Source: Synechococcus sp. BL107 | GTDB lineage: Bacteria; Cyanobacteriota; Cyanobacteriia; PCC-6307; Cyanobiaceae | Reading direction: 5' to 3' | Length of the DNA stretch: 64,000 nt | NCBI RefSeq assembly: GCF_000153805.1 | Contig: NZ_DS022298.1 | Location: 1,554,827 to 1,618,826 of the forward strand | In this document: positions 1 to 9,122 of the stretch, in pieces | How the letters are laid out: each line of letters opens with the position of its first letter | How positions within the stretch are numbered: the stretch's first letter is position 1 | Position numbers and translations under genes: made by a program | The notes under the pieces: generated by a model | Databases searched by the model: none | Seen by the model: the letters and a program-made list of their open reading frames with translations, nothing else | Told to the model about the DNA's origin: nothing

Positions 1-1
1 T

Positions 2-151
2 AGTGGCAAGGTGATTGCGTTGGCTGATCCCGGAAGTGAACCAACCTTATTGGAGAGTTTTTTAATCGACGAGAAACGCATGTCATTGCCGTTGCTCGTC
101 TCCCGTCTGTTGCAGCGGTTAAATGGCCAAAAATGGCTGGGGGGTAATTAA
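2..151 (+). CDS. C-terminal end of an unidentified protein (partial)
   Basis: An open frame enters from the left edge and stops with TAA at 149-151, giving the last 49 residues of a protein. The visible tail is hydrophilic to mildly amphipathic and ends in LNGQKWLGGN. I do not recognise the family. It is on the same strand as acsF, 71 bases upstream of its start, so the two could be co-transcribed. That it is coding is inferred only from the clean open frame to the window edge. Confidence 0.5.
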   Translation, partial: SGKVIALADPGSEPTLLESFLIDEKRMSLPLLVSRLLQRLNGQKWLGGN

Positions 152-222
152 GTCCAGAGTTACAGGCGCCCCTTTCAATGCGCTAACACGCCTACATTGG
201 AAAGATCGCGATATCGAAGCTG

Positions 223-1302
223 ATGGTCCCTCCCACCGCTGTAGCTAGTCAGACGGTAGACAGTGCTGTTGCCACCAAGGTTCCAGTCAAGGACACAATC
301 TTGACGCCACGCTTCTACACCACAGATTTCGAGGCCATGGCGGCCATGGACCTGCGTCCTAATGAAGCAGAGTTAGAAGCTATTTGCGAAGAGTTCCGGA
401 AAGATTACAACCGTCATCATTTTGTAAGAAATGATGAATTCGACGGAGCTGCGGACAAACTTGATCCTGAAACTCGAAAAGTTTTTGTTGAATTCCTTGA
501 GCAAAGTTGTACCTCAGAGTTTTCGGGCTTCCTTCTCTATAAAGAGCTGAGCCGTCGGATCAAGAAAACAAATCCCCTCTTGGCTGAATGTTTTGGTCAC
601 ATGGCGCGCGATGAAGCTCGCCATGCAGGATTCCTAAATAAGTCGATGAGCGATTTTGGAATGCAACTCGACCTTGGTTTCTTGACCGCCAGCAAGAATT
701 ATACTTTCTTTAAACCTAAATTTATTTTTTACGCTACATATCTTTCTGAAAAAATCGGATATTGGCGCTACATTGCTATTTTTCGTCACCTAGAAAAGAA
801 TCCTGATAGCAAGATTTTTCCGATCTTTAATTTCTTCGAAAACTGGTGCCAAGACGAAAATCGTCACGGTGATTTCTTCGATGCATTAATGAAGGCCCAA
901 CCCGACACAGTTCGTGGCCCTATCGCCAAACTTTGGTGTCGATTCTTCTTGTTGGCTGTCTTCGCAACGATGTACGTCAGGGACGTTGCTCGGAAAGAGT
1001 TCTATGAATCACTAGGGCTCGATGCACGCACCTACGACAAGATGGTGATTGAAAAAACCAACGACACGTCAGCAAGGGTGTTTCCGGTGGTTCTTGACGT
1101 CAACAACCAAAAGTTTTGGGTACGGCTTGAACGATTAGTGAATAACAATGCCGCACTTAATGCTGCTGATGCAAGTGACTCTCCAGCTCCGATCAAGGTG
1201 ATCCGCAAACTCCCCTTCTGGATCGCCAATGGTGCTGAGATGGCAAAGCTCTTCTTGATGCCAGCCATCGATAGTTCTAAATATCAGCCAGCAGTGCGCT
1301 GA
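223..1302 (+). CDS. acsF: Mg-protoporphyrin IX monomethyl ester oxidative cyclase, aerobic (AcsF)
   Basis: AcsF is the oxygen-dependent diiron enzyme that closes the isocyclic E ring to make divinyl protochlorophyllide in chlorophyll synthesis. It acts at the thylakoid or plasma membrane. The 359-residue product has the family length. Two carboxylate/histidine diiron motifs are visible: DEARH at residues 130-134 and DENRH at 211-215. Two further helices (about 88-105 and 165-190) would carry the remaining ligands. The ATG at 223 leaves a short variable N-terminus before the conserved TPRFYTTDF block near residue 28, as in other cyanobacterial AcsF proteins. It is followed 34 bases later by a TldD-like gene. 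No frameshift or missing ligand is seen. Confidence 0.96.
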   Translation: MVPPTAVASQTVDSAVATKVPVKDTILTPRFYTTDFEAMAAMDLRPNEAELEAICEEFRKDYNRHHFVRNDEFDGAADKLDPETRKVFVEFLEQSCTSEFSGFLLYKELSRRIKKTNPLLAECFGHMARDEARHAGFLNKSMSDFGMQLDLGFLTASKNYTFFKPKFIFYATYLSEKIGYWRYIAIFRHLEKNPDSKIFPIFNFFENWCQDENRHGDFFDALMKAQPDTVRGPIAKLWCRFFLLAVFATMYVRDVARKEFYESLGLDARTYDKMVIEKTNDTSARVFPVVLDVNNQKFWVRLERLVNNNAALNAADASDSPAPIKVIRKLPFWIANGAEMAKLFLMPAIDSSKYQPAVR

Positions 1303-1336
1303 TAACTCCGCCTTTCGTTACCTTTACTTCAATCCA

Positions 1337-2749
1337 TTGACTGACGTTTTTTCAAATCAGTGGAGGGATCTTCTTGAGACCCTTCTGAACCGCGGAGCTA
1401 GGGCTGGATCCGACCTCGTTGAGGTATTCCTTGAACGTACGAATCATGTCGGTGTTTTAGCTGAGCAGGATCAGATCACCAGCGTGAATCCTTCATTCGC
1501 GAAGGGTGCAGGATTGCGTGTTTTTCTTGGGGGGAGAGATGGCTTTGTCAGCACAAACGACTTGAGCCAAGAAGGCTTAACCCGCGCTCTCGATCAAGCC
1601 TTGGCCATGTTGGGGCTTGAGGTGCAGTCGCTGTCGAGCAGTGCTGATCGTTTCAATGGTTTGAATTCACTCATCGATCATGGTGATACCAAGAACGATT
1701 GGTTAAATCGCTGTCCCACCCTTGTCAGTGCCAGTCAGCGACTCTTAGAAGGAACAAGCGAACTTGACCGAATCGGACAACACCTACAAGTTCGTCGTGG
1801 CAGTTACTCACGGGACTGGCAGGAGGTTTTAGTCGCTGCTTCTGATGGCACATTTGCTCGCGATATACGCCTCCATCAATCCACGGGGCTCTCGGTCCTG
1901 GCCGCTGATGGCGATCATCGTTCAAGCGTTGGTCGTCGTTATGGCAGTACAGACCGGCCCGACGATCTCCTGCAATGGAACGTAGAAACCAGTGCAGCGG
2001 AAGTGTGTCAAAGCGCCGGAACAATGCTTCGCGCTGAATATGTCGATGCTGGTCAGATGCCAGTTGTTTTAGCCAATCGTTTTGGTGGCGTGATTTTTCA
2101 TGAGGCTTGTGGACATTTGCTGGAAACCACTCAAATCGAACGTGGTACAACTCCGTTCGCCGATCAAGTTGGCTCACTGATTGCCCATCCATCCGTCACC
2201 GCTGTTGACGAGGGGCTAAGCGGAGGATCATTCGGCTCCTTATCGATGGATGACGAAGGAATGGAGCCCCAACGCACCGTCTTGATTAAGGACGGCGTTC
2301 TTCAGCGATTCATCAGCGATCGGGCAGGCGAACTCCGCACCGGTCATCAACGAACCGGTAGTGGTCGTCGACAAAGCCATGCATATGCAGCCGCAAGTCG
2401 AATGAGAAACACATTTATTGCAGCTGGCCCCCACAAACCGAAAGACCTACTTGCTTCCGTTGATCGTGGTTTGTATTGCAAGGCAATGGGAGGCGGGAGT
2501 GTTGGTCCAACTGGACAATTTAATTTCTCCGTCGAAGAGGGTTACCTAATTGAAGATGGTCAACTCACAAAACCTGTGAAAGGAGCAACACTCATTGGTG
2601 ATGCAAAAGAGGTCATGCCGAGAATATCGATGTGTGCGGATGATCTTGAATTAGCTGCCGGTTTTTGTGGATCTGTGAGCGGAAGTGTATTCGTCACGGT
2701 TGGTCAACCCCACATCAAAGTTGACTCAATCACTGTTGGAGGCCGTTGA
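1337..2749 (+). CDS. tldD: TldD/PmbA family metallopeptidase (TldD-like)
   Basis: This is the zinc-protease member of the TldD/TldE family, known from other bacteria to unfold and cleave peptide substrates as a heterodimer. The 470-residue product has HEACGH at about residues 255-260, the HExxxH zinc site of TldD. A glycine-rich C-terminal half includes the conserved GGGSVGPTGQFNF region. The start is a TTG at 1337, 34 bases after acsF. The next gene, a second family member without the zinc motif, follows directly (this stop is at 2747-2749 and the next ATG is at 2752), so the two probably form one TldD/TldE complex. The physiological substrate cannot be inferred. Confidence 0.9.
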   Translation: MTDVFSNQWRDLLETLLNRGARAGSDLVEVFLERTNHVGVLAEQDQITSVNPSFAKGAGLRVFLGGRDGFVSTNDLSQEGLTRALDQALAMLGLEVQSLSSSADRFNGLNSLIDHGDTKNDWLNRCPTLVSASQRLLEGTSELDRIGQHLQVRRGSYSRDWQEVLVAASDGTFARDIRLHQSTGLSVLAADGDHRSSVGRRYGSTDRPDDLLQWNVETSAAEVCQSAGTMLRAEYVDAGQMPVVLANRFGGVIFHEACGHLLETTQIERGTTPFADQVGSLIAHPSVTAVDEGLSGGSFGSLSMDDEGMEPQRTVLIKDGVLQRFISDRAGELRTGHQRTGSGRRQSHAYAAASRMRNTFIAAGPHKPKDLLASVDRGLYCKAMGGGSVGPTGQFNFSVEEGYLIEDGQLTKPVKGATLIGDAKEVMPRISMCADDLELAAGFCGSVSGSVFVTVGQPHIKVDSITVGGR

Positions 2750-2751
2750 TT

Positions 2752-4119
2752 ATGGCTACGAATAACGGTCTTAATGCCTCCGAATTACGCGACTCCTTGC
2801 AAAAACTAGCGACACGTGAGGGGATTCGTTCTTGGGATCTCGGTGCCGCTTGCAGTGACGACTGTTCCGTCCAAGTCGATCGTGGTGAAGCCAAACAACT
2901 GAAGGCATCCCAACGGTCCTCCATCACAGTTCGTGTTTGGAACAACGATGGCCTTGTTGGTATCACCAGTACGACAGATTTATCTGACCCGGGGCTGGAG
3001 CAAGCACTGGTCGGAGCTCATGAGGCAAGCCGCTTCGGAAACCCCGATGACATCCCTCACTTCTCGCCTCTGGCCAAGGCACCTCTTCCCGAGTTGAATC
3101 GTCCTCTTAAGGAGCGACGTGGAATCCTTCCTCTTCTCGAGACGCTTCGTGAGGCAGAAGCGGATTTGCTCAGTCGCCATCCCTCGATTCAAACAGTTCC
3201 TTACAACGGGTTGGCTGAATCGTTGTCTCAGAGTCTTTACCTGAATAGCGATGGTGCTCTTCGCGAGATGCAAAGAACGCAGGCCAGTTTGTATCTCTAT
3301 GCCAGAGCTGAAGAAACTGGACGAAAACCCCGTAGTGGCGGTGCATTACGACTTGGTTTAGGTAGTGCTGAACTGGATATCGCAGGCTGTGTTGATGAGG
3401 CTGTTGTGCGGACAGTTAGCCACCTTGCTTATCAGCCCATAGAGACAGGTACTTATAACGTGTGTTTTACTCCGGAGGCATTCCTCTCTTTATTAGGGGC
3501 CTTCAGCAGCATGTTTAATGCGCGTTCGGTTCTCGATGGTGTAAGTCTCAGTAAACGTGAATCGATTGATGAGTCACTTGCAGTGCCCTTTCTGTCCTTG
3601 CATGATGATGGCCTTCATCCTGGTCATATCAGTGCTGCAGCATTTGACGGAGAAGGGACACCCACAAACAATCTTTGTTTGATTGATCGCGGAAAATTAA
3701 AAAGCTTTCTTCATTCCGAAGCAACCGCCCGTGCTTTTAATGTTAAACCCACCGGCCATGCTGGCCTTGGCGCGAAAGTTTCTGTAGGGCCTGATTGGTT
3801 TGTGCTAAGTACCAGCGAAGGCTGTAGCAGCGGGAACAATCTCGATCAATCAACTGAGAAAGATACGTTTGTATTGATCGAAGATTTATCGGCGTTACAT
3901 GCCGGAGTTAAGGCCACTCAAGGCTCATTCTCTCTTCCATTTGATGGTTGGCTAGTGAAGGGTGGAGAACGTATTTCCGTTGAAGCAGCCACAGTCGCTG
4001 GTGACATTCGTACGGTTTTAAATTCAATTCTTCACTTAGAAACCAACTGCGAGATTACCCATCGTGGTGTTTCTCCCCATGTTTGGGTTGAAGGTTTATC
4101 GATTACTGGCGAAGCATAA
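2752..4119 (+). CDS. TldD/PmbA family protein (TldE/PmbA-like partner)
   Basis: This is the second TldD/PmbA-family protein, 455 residues from the ATG at 2752. An in-frame TTG at 2746 would add two residues and overlap the upstream stop, so the ATG is preferred. The family fold is recognisable from the N-terminal block around SVQVDRGEAKQLKASQRSS and the C-terminal TVAGDIRTVLNSI region. The HExxxH zinc motif of its neighbour is absent, as expected for the non-catalytic TldE/PmbA subunit. The short spacing suggests translational coupling and heterodimer formation (inference). fmt follows 18 bases downstream. Confidence 0.88.
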   Translation: MATNNGLNASELRDSLQKLATREGIRSWDLGAACSDDCSVQVDRGEAKQLKASQRSSITVRVWNNDGLVGITSTTDLSDPGLEQALVGAHEASRFGNPDDIPHFSPLAKAPLPELNRPLKERRGILPLLETLREAEADLLSRHPSIQTVPYNGLAESLSQSLYLNSDGALREMQRTQASLYLYARAEETGRKPRSGGALRLGLGSAELDIAGCVDEAVVRTVSHLAYQPIETGTYNVCFTPEAFLSLLGAFSSMFNARSVLDGVSLSKRESIDESLAVPFLSLHDDGLHPGHISAAAFDGEGTPTNNLCLIDRGKLKSFLHSEATARAFNVKPTGHAGLGAKVSVGPDWFVLSTSEGCSSGNNLDQSTEKDTFVLIEDLSALHAGVKATQGSFSLPFDGWLVKGGERISVEAATVAGDIRTVLNSILHLETNCEITHRGVSPHVWVEGLSITGEA

Positions 4120-4137
4120 GAACAGCTTCCATCAACT

Positions 4138-5148
4138 ATGAAAATCCTCTATTGGGGTACACCCGATTATGCAGTGCCGACCTTACTTGCATTGCATACT
4201 GCAGGTCATGAGATCGTTGGTGTTGTAACCCAGCCAGACCGCCGGCGGGGACGAGGAAAACAATTATTGCCTTCAGCTGTAAAAGTTTGTGCACAGTCAC
4301 TTGGGTTGTCTGTTTATACCCCAGAACGAATCAAGATAGATACTGATTGTCAAAATGAGTTAGCCAATCTCAAGCCAGACATCTCGGTCGTTGTGGCGTT
4401 TGGTCAAATTCTTCCGAAATCGGTCCTTGAACAACCACCCCTCGGGTGTTGGAACGGCCATGGTTCACTTTTACCGCGTTGGAGAGGTGCCGGTCCGATT
4501 CAGTGGGCGTTGTTAGAAGGTGATTCTGAAACAGGCGTCGGGATTATGGCCATGGAAGAAGGATTGGATACTGGACCAGTCCTACTCGAGCAACGGATTC
4601 CAATTTGCCTATGTCAAAACGCTGAGACCGTCGCAATGGAATTAAGTCAGCTCACAGCAAAGCTCATGGTCGAAGCTATGGACTTAATTTTCAAAGCCGG
4701 AATGGGAAGCGAGGCCGAACGTTTAATTCGGTTAAATGTTCAGAATCAAGGGCAAAAGTCCAGTTACGCCAGGATGCTTAAAAAAGATGATTTTCAAATT
4801 AATTGGAACGACTCAGCCCTCCTTACCCACAGAAAGGTGATGGGTTTGTATCCCAGTGCCTATACGATCTGGCGTAATAAACGATTAAAATTGACAGACA
4901 CTGAGCCATTGATTGAGCGCTTTAGGGACGAGATTTCAGCGGATGCACGGGTATTGCTTGGACAATGGTCCACCGGAGGAGATCAACCTGGAACTGTTTT
5001 GGCTTGTATCAATCATGTGGGAATTGTTGTGAGCACTAGCGGATGCCCAATTCTTATACGCGAAGCACAGCTGGAAGGCAAAGGGAGAAGTCGAGCTCAG
5101 GGTTTGATACAGCAATTAGACGCATCGACTGGGGATACGTTTCAGTAA
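4138..5148 (+). CDS. fmt: Methionyl-tRNA formyltransferase
   Basis: Fmt transfers a formyl group from 10-formyltetrahydrofolate to Met-tRNAi for translation initiation. The 336-residue product begins at an ATG with the family start KILYWGTPDYAVPTL. It has the folate/catalytic block NGHGSLLPRWRGAGPIQ near residues 106-122, with Asn106 and His108 as catalytic residues, and the LDTGPVL segment with the catalytic Asp further on. The C-terminal third matches the tRNA-binding beta domain. The gene lies 18 bases after the TldE-like gene on the same strand and meets a minus-strand gene tail to tail. Confidence 0.95.
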   Translation: MKILYWGTPDYAVPTLLALHTAGHEIVGVVTQPDRRRGRGKQLLPSAVKVCAQSLGLSVYTPERIKIDTDCQNELANLKPDISVVVAFGQILPKSVLEQPPLGCWNGHGSLLPRWRGAGPIQWALLEGDSETGVGIMAMEEGLDTGPVLLEQRIPICLCQNAETVAMELSQLTAKLMVEAMDLIFKAGMGSEAERLIRLNVQNQGQKSSYARMLKKDDFQINWNDSALLTHRKVMGLYPSAYTIWRNKRLKLTDTEPLIERFRDEISADARVLLGQWSTGGDQPGTVLACINHVGIVVSTSGCPILIREAQLEGKGRSRAQGLIQQLDASTGDTFQ

Positions 5149-5164
5149 TGAACAGTCATTGATC

Positions 5165-5818
5165 TTATTTGTTTTCAGTGTATAGATTTTTTGCCTGCTC
5201 CCATACATAATTAAGATCAGCATCTGGAAGGATAAGAAATTCTGGATTGGTAGAGCTCAGCCATTCTCGTTTGCCCTGCTGAGAAGAGTCGGAAAAAAAA
5301 TAGTCTGGAGAGGCAAGCACCCTAAATTTTAAAAACTCCAGGAGTTTGGCTCGTAGTCGGCAACCATCAATGAGTTGCATGCATCCATCAGCTGTCTGGA
5401 TTTGGAGCGGAGTCCCAGATCCTAATTTTTCCAATCGTGGTGCAAGGATTTCTAGGATGGAGGCTGATTGCCAGTGCCGTATTTTTGTTTCGGGATGTGG
5501 ATAATAAATTAATCCATTTGTTTGGCCACCATCCGACATACGTATCTTGATATTCCAAAAGGAAAATGTTTCAGGAGGATGTAGCTCGGTCCAAAACATA
5601 TTCTCAAATTTATAGTCGGGATTCTGTAGAACAATCTCTAGGGGCTTAAAACAGAGATTAATTGTTCCGTGCCAGTAGGCCGACAAATCCAATCCAAGCC
5701 TTTTAAACAATGGAGATTGAATTGCAATTGTTCCTTTCGTATACGGGGATTCAGAATTCACACCAGAAGCTACCCCATGACCTTGTCGAACGACACCCTC
5801 AAACCATCCATTCATCAT
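5165..5818 (-). CDS. Protein resembling archaeal CTP-dependent riboflavin kinase (DUF120/RibK-like)
   Basis: A 217-residue protein of unproven function. Residues 4-19 (GWFEGVVRQGHGVASG), the GTINL segment at 51-55, ETFSFWNIKI at 83-92 and SASILEILAPRLEKL at 118-132 follow, in order and spacing, the signature of the archaeal CTP-dependent riboflavin kinase fold. In that fold the matching elements are a GxVxxGxG opening, a PGTLN core and an iEiiaP...L closing segment. The C-terminal 75 residues have no counterpart I recognise. Start: adjacent ATG codons at 5816-5818 and 5813-5815. It is downstream of terC and the DUF6464-like gene on the same strand. Being a flavin-related kinase is inference; a nucleotide- or carbohydrate-binding cradle-loop barrel is the alternative. 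Confidence 0.55.
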   Translation of the reverse strand: MMNGWFEGVVRQGHGVASGVNSESPYTKGTIAIQSPLFKRLGLDLSAYWHGTINLCFKPLEIVLQNPDYKFENMFWTELHPPETFSFWNIKIRMSDGGQTNGLIYYPHPETKIRHWQSASILEILAPRLEKLGSGTPLQIQTADGCMQLIDGCRLRAKLLEFLKFRVLASPDYFFSDSSQQGKREWLSSTNPEFLILPDADLNYVWEQAKNLYTENK

Positions 5819-5820
5819 GT

Positions 5821-6159
5821 CTAACGAGCCTCAAAATGACTGCATTCTCCACAAGGCCCATCAGGCCAAACAACGCATCGCAAAAGAGGGCTTAGAGCAT
5901 TAAACCGACATGTCGGATCACCAATGACCCATCCATGGCGCCAATATTTGGCATCCACTGGACGGGACTGGGGTTTAACAACAAGGGCAACAGCAGAAAG
6001 TTGATATGCCCCCCCTTTGAGGGAATATCGATGCTGTCTTTGCATGATCAAATAGCATATGCCATCCAATTCAAGCCATGAACCAGGATGGGGTGGATCA
6101 TCCAATTGAACCCGGTTCAAAAGGGTTCCGCTCCCTGCATCTCTAAGCTCAACCAGCAT
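5821..6159 (-). CDS. Conserved cyanobacterial protein, DUF6464-like
   Basis: A 112-residue protein with a Cys-rich C-terminus: GDPTCRFNALSPLLRCVVWPDG spans about residues 82-103 and is followed by CGECSHFE. The four or five cysteines in a CxxC-type arrangement suggest a metal site. I associate this pattern with the cyanobacterial family DUF6464, from memory and without a search. The N-terminal half is a small beta-rich domain (ELRDAGSGTLLNRVQL). Its start overlaps the 3' end of terC by 11 bases and its stop lies 2 bases before the RibK-like start, so the three minus-strand genes probably form one operon. Biological role unknown. Confidence 0.7.
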   Translation of the reverse strand: MLVELRDAGSGTLLNRVQLDDPPHPGSWLELDGICYLIMQRQHRYSLKGGAYQLSAVALVVKPQSRPVDAKYWRHGWVIGDPTCRFNALSPLLRCVVWPDGPCGECSHFEAR

Positions 6160-6892
6160 GGCGAGGGTCGATCATTGAATCAGACTTTTTGATCGAAAGT
6201 CCCCAACCAAAGAAGACTAGAACGATTAATAATGTGAACCAATCTGGTTGATTAAGCAGAGGAAAGAGAACGTGAAGAATGAGTCTTATCGAGACAAATC
6301 CAACGGCAAGGAATCCTGCAGTTTCTAATCTCGGATACTCATCAAGCCACCGTATGAATAAACCTGATGTAAATCGTAGAGCAACAATTCCGATCATCGC
6401 TGCAGTAGCAATGAGAATCACCTGATCACTTACAGCCACAGCAGCGGCAACACTATCGATTGAAAATGCAAGATCTGTAAAGGCTAATAAAATTACAGTT
6501 TTTACAAGACTTCTCGGCAGCCTGTCAATTACTTTTTCATCTCGATTATCCTGAATTTCTGCTTGATTACGTTGCCAGAAATGGTCGAAAACTAGCCACA
6601 TCAAATAAGCAGCCGCAACTAGTTGTACCCAGAGATGTTGCAAAACCCATTGTGCAGCAACAATTAGGCCAATTCGCAGTACAAGTGCCATCGTAATTCC
6701 AATGTTGAGAGATAAACGCTCTCGTTCTGGGTTGTTTCCACTACGGGCTATCGCGGCCAAGGCCACAGCGTTGTCTGCCGACAGCACAACCTCGAGTAAA
6801 ACCAACACTGGCAACAGCGAAACCACCTCCCGCCATTGGTCAGCTCCCTCATACAGGTCTGTCAGGGAAGGAAGCGCTGTGATGTCCATCAC
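6149..6892 (-). CDS. TerC family integral membrane protein
   Basis: A 247-residue polytopic membrane protein of the TerC family. The first conserved acidic membrane motif is VVLSADNAVALAA near residues 35-47. The second is FTDLAFSIDSVAAAVAV near 137-153. Both carry the Asp residues thought to bind metal. About seven hydrophobic helices are visible. Family members are linked to Mn/metal export at the secretory pathway in bacteria and to thylakoid biogenesis in plants; which applies here is unknown. It heads a three-gene minus-strand group with 11-base overlap to the next gene, and diverges from the plus-strand gene at 6922. Confidence 0.88.
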   Translation of the reverse strand: MMDITALPSLTDLYEGADQWREVVSLLPVLVLLEVVLSADNAVALAAIARSGNNPERERLSLNIGITMALVLRIGLIVAAQWVLQHLWVQLVAAAYLMWLVFDHFWQRNQAEIQDNRDEKVIDRLPRSLVKTVILLAFTDLAFSIDSVAAAVAVSDQVILIATAAMIGIVALRFTSGLFIRWLDEYPRLETAGFLAVGFVSIRLILHVLFPLLNQPDWFTLLIVLVFFGWGLSIKKSDSMIDPRHAG

Positions 6893-6921
6893 GCCACCCT
6901 AGAAAGAGATTGCGATGATCC

Positions 6922-7722
6922 ATGGACATGAATATTCGGGTTGAACTGTGTCATGTCGACACCCTTCGTTGCGTAGTCCGCGTTGAGGCGTGGAACGATT
7001 CGAAATTAATGGGGTCTTCCCTTGGTGAAGCCTCCACGGCTGAAGACGCTGAGGACCGAGCATTTCAACGGCTCAGTCGACGCCTCGAGAGTACAAACCA
7101 TCCTCCGTTGGCGAATGAACCACCCGTCAAGGCAGCCTCAGTGCCAACCCGTGCAGCCCCCTCTGATCCAATTCGCCATGAAGCGCCTACTCAGAATCAA
7201 ACCAGCCCAGTCCGCCTGTCCGATCCAGCATCAAAATCGTCAATCTCAGCGTCGGATCCAGAACCCAATGCTCAACTGATTCAAAGAGCACCCCAATCGA
7301 CGATTGAACCTCCCTCGGAATCACCGACAGATCCAGACGACTGGAGCGAAGAGCTGACTGCCATTGATTTCGAGTTAAAGCGCGTTGGATGGACAAGAGA
7401 TGAGGAGCGTCAGTACCTGGAGCGCGCATTTGGACACGGCAGTCGTCATCGGTTGACGCGGTATGCCGACCTGGTTGCGTTTCTGAGGCAATTACGTCAG
7501 ATCCAACCGGGTGAAAGCCCCGATCAATCCGCGGTCCCGATTCATCGCGGTGAGTTGATTTCACAAGGGGATCAAATGTTGTTGACACTTGGTTGGACAG
7601 GAGAACAAGCGCGTTCATTCCTTCAGCAGACTCTAAATTCGATCAGTCGACAACATTTAAGCGATGAACAATTGCTGCAACTTAATATGCTTCTTGAAGA
7701 ACAAATACTCAACAATTCCTGA
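6922..7722 (+). CDS. Uncharacterised cyanobacterial protein with two C-terminal helical repeats
   Basis: A 266-residue soluble protein that I cannot name. Residues 1-55 form a compact alpha/beta region (RVELCHVDTLRCVVRVEAWN, then STAEDAEDRAFQRLSRRL). Residues 58-142 are a low-complexity Pro/Ser/Gln-rich linker. Two similar modules of about 45 residues follow. Each has an L(K/L)xxLGWT-type core (RVGWTRDEERQYLERAF and TLGWTGEQARSFLQQTL) and then a Leu-rich helix (LVAFLRQL, LQLNMLL). ATG codons at 6922 and 6928 are both possible; the first is kept. The gene stands alone, divergent from terC. The sequence gives no enzymatic motif; a protein-interaction or nucleic-acid role is only a guess. Confidence 0.75.
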   Translation: MDMNIRVELCHVDTLRCVVRVEAWNDSKLMGSSLGEASTAEDAEDRAFQRLSRRLESTNHPPLANEPPVKAASVPTRAAPSDPIRHEAPTQNQTSPVRLSDPASKSSISASDPEPNAQLIQRAPQSTIEPPSESPTDPDDWSEELTAIDFELKRVGWTRDEERQYLERAFGHGSRHRLTRYADLVAFLRQLRQIQPGESPDQSAVPIHRGELISQGDQMLLTLGWTGEQARSFLQQTLNSISRQHLSDEQLLQLNMLLEEQILNNS

Positions 7723-8070
7723 TAAATCGGCTTTATAATTCCTGTCATGGCCAATGATGAGCTCCAAACTGTCTTCTCAAAAGATTAATATCTAAATATC
7801 GCCACTTCAATAATTTGCACATTTTGCATATTGCTCACTGTGAGCAAAACCAAATCGACTGATCGGAGACATTGAGTTGCCTAGAGCGAGTGATCTACGG
7901 CGAGAGTGGCCCAATGTCAACATCCAACTGTTGGCATAGGGCTTCTTTTTTGGTGTGCATTGATAGCTCAAAAGCAATTTGCGTAATTTTTTACGTCATG
8001 CAGTCTTATATTTCTAAGTTTCAGAACTATTATTTAGTAATGACATTCATGTTAAAAAAATTATCTAGAT
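7723..8070. other. AT-rich intergenic stretch without a convincing gene
   Basis: About 350 bases of AT-rich sequence. A 93-codon open frame at 7872-8153 on the plus strand overlaps the better minus-strand frame and has an unlikely composition (rich in Cys, Tyr, Phe, Ile with no domain pattern), so it is not called. I see no terminator or tRNA-like structure here. Confidence 0.5.
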
Positions 8071-8364
8071 TCATTCGAGCAAGGCAATTTTATCCATACT
8101 TGAACCGACACATTGAACGACATAGCCCTGCATTCCATTTGCATCGATATTAGGAATGAGTTTTAGAAGAAAACCATTAATCCAAGCAGTCTGTTCGTTA
8201 TTTTCTTCATGCCCGCGATCAAGGAATCCCTCCTTTTGATTCATTAGATACAATAAAAGTTGTAAGACATCTTTTCTGGACAAATTTTCTGGATCAATAG
8301 AAGGAAGATCTTCCCTCACATCCATAAATAATATATGAGCAGAGAAATCAAAGTCACTTTTCAT
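8071..8364 (-). CDS. Hypothetical small protein (97 aa)
   Basis: A 97-residue acidic protein that I do not recognise. The composition is protein-like: a heptad-rich stretch LSRKDVLQLLLYLMNQKEGF at about 28-47, then a hydrophobic C-terminal part (GFLLKLIPNIDANGMQGYVVQ). There is no signal peptide or membrane segment. It is isolated in an AT-rich stretch, with about 390 bases to the next minus-strand gene. A small orphan typical of accessory patches is the likeliest reading. Confidence 0.5.
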   Translation of the reverse strand: MKSDFDFSAHILFMDVREDLPSIDPENLSRKDVLQLLLYLMNQKEGFLDRGHEENNEQTAWINGFLLKLIPNIDANGMQGYVVQCVGSSMDKIALLE

Positions 8365-8756
8365 TACTGTTTAGCGAGTTAATGCGTTTAAACGAGAAAA
8401 AGGAATCGGATATTCCTAACATTGACACCCTACCACTCTTAATTGGTTTTAAAATCATTTGCGATGAAATCTAATCAACACTATCTCAGCCCTTATAGAA
8501 TTTTATGGAGGTTTTGCTTTTTTGCCATCTCGTGAATGACTGAGACGATTGCTATTTATAACTTGATCCGTTCATTCAGGGCTAAGATTTCTAACTTTAA
8601 AGGGTAAGCTTTAGCATTTTTAATGTAAGACAGAATAATTAAACTCTTCATTAAATAGACTTGGTTTAAAAGTAGAAGTCTATCTTTTGCAAGCGTCCCT
8701 TTGATTTATGCACCTTGATTTCTACTAACCAATAATGTGTGCTTCGAATATCTTAC
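8365..8756. other. Intergenic AT-rich region, no gene seen
   Basis: Roughly 390 bases between two small minus-strand genes. Composition is strongly AT-rich. I find no open frame with protein-like character, no terminator hairpin with a T-run and no repeat unit. Confidence 0.5.
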
Positions 8757-8996
8757 CTAAGTAATTTGTCTTGAACGCCTTAACGGAGGTGGAGGACTCG
8801 GATCGAACAGCAATGGGATTGAGGAAGCAATCAGCACACTTCCTACAGCGAGAAGCACCATGAGAGGAATCGGCTTAACAACGGGCTGTTTCTCCAAGGG
8901 TGTACGACATGTTGCGCAGATCGGGATCGCACCTTTAGGGGGGCGCAGAACAAGAGCTGGACCGCAGCAGCATGAAGGGCAGCGGTATCGAGGCAT
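8757..8996 (-). CDS. Small zinc-ribbon membrane protein
   Basis: A 79-residue protein with an N-terminal zinc-ribbon-like pattern (RCPSCCCGPALVL, then ICATC, so CxxC...CxxC, residues 5-31). One transmembrane helix follows (PLMVLLAVGSVLIASSIPLLF, about 44-64) and then a short Pro/Arg-rich tail. The metal-binding prediction comes from the paired Cys motifs. The protein is probably membrane-anchored with its ribbon in the cytoplasm. It stands alone on the minus strand. I do not know a function; similar short ribbon-plus-helix proteins are common conserved hypotheticals in cyanobacteria. Confidence 0.7.
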   Translation of the reverse strand: MPRYRCPSCCCGPALVLRPPKGAIPICATCRTPLEKQPVVKPIPLMVLLAVGSVLIASSIPLLFDPSPPPPLRRSRQIT

Positions 8997-9122
8997 TCAG
9001 TTAAAACGAACTAGAAACCAATCCTAAAAGAACTCTTCTCACTCAGCTGAATCTCAAATCCAGAACATCGCTATGTGCATCGAATAATTAAAAAGATGAT
9101 GTCTACTAACTTAAATCTGAAG

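Noticed and set aside
7872-8153. 93-codon plus-strand open frame
   Set aside because: It overlaps a better minus-strand frame, is rich in Cys/Tyr/Phe/Ile without any domain pattern and has no ribosome site.
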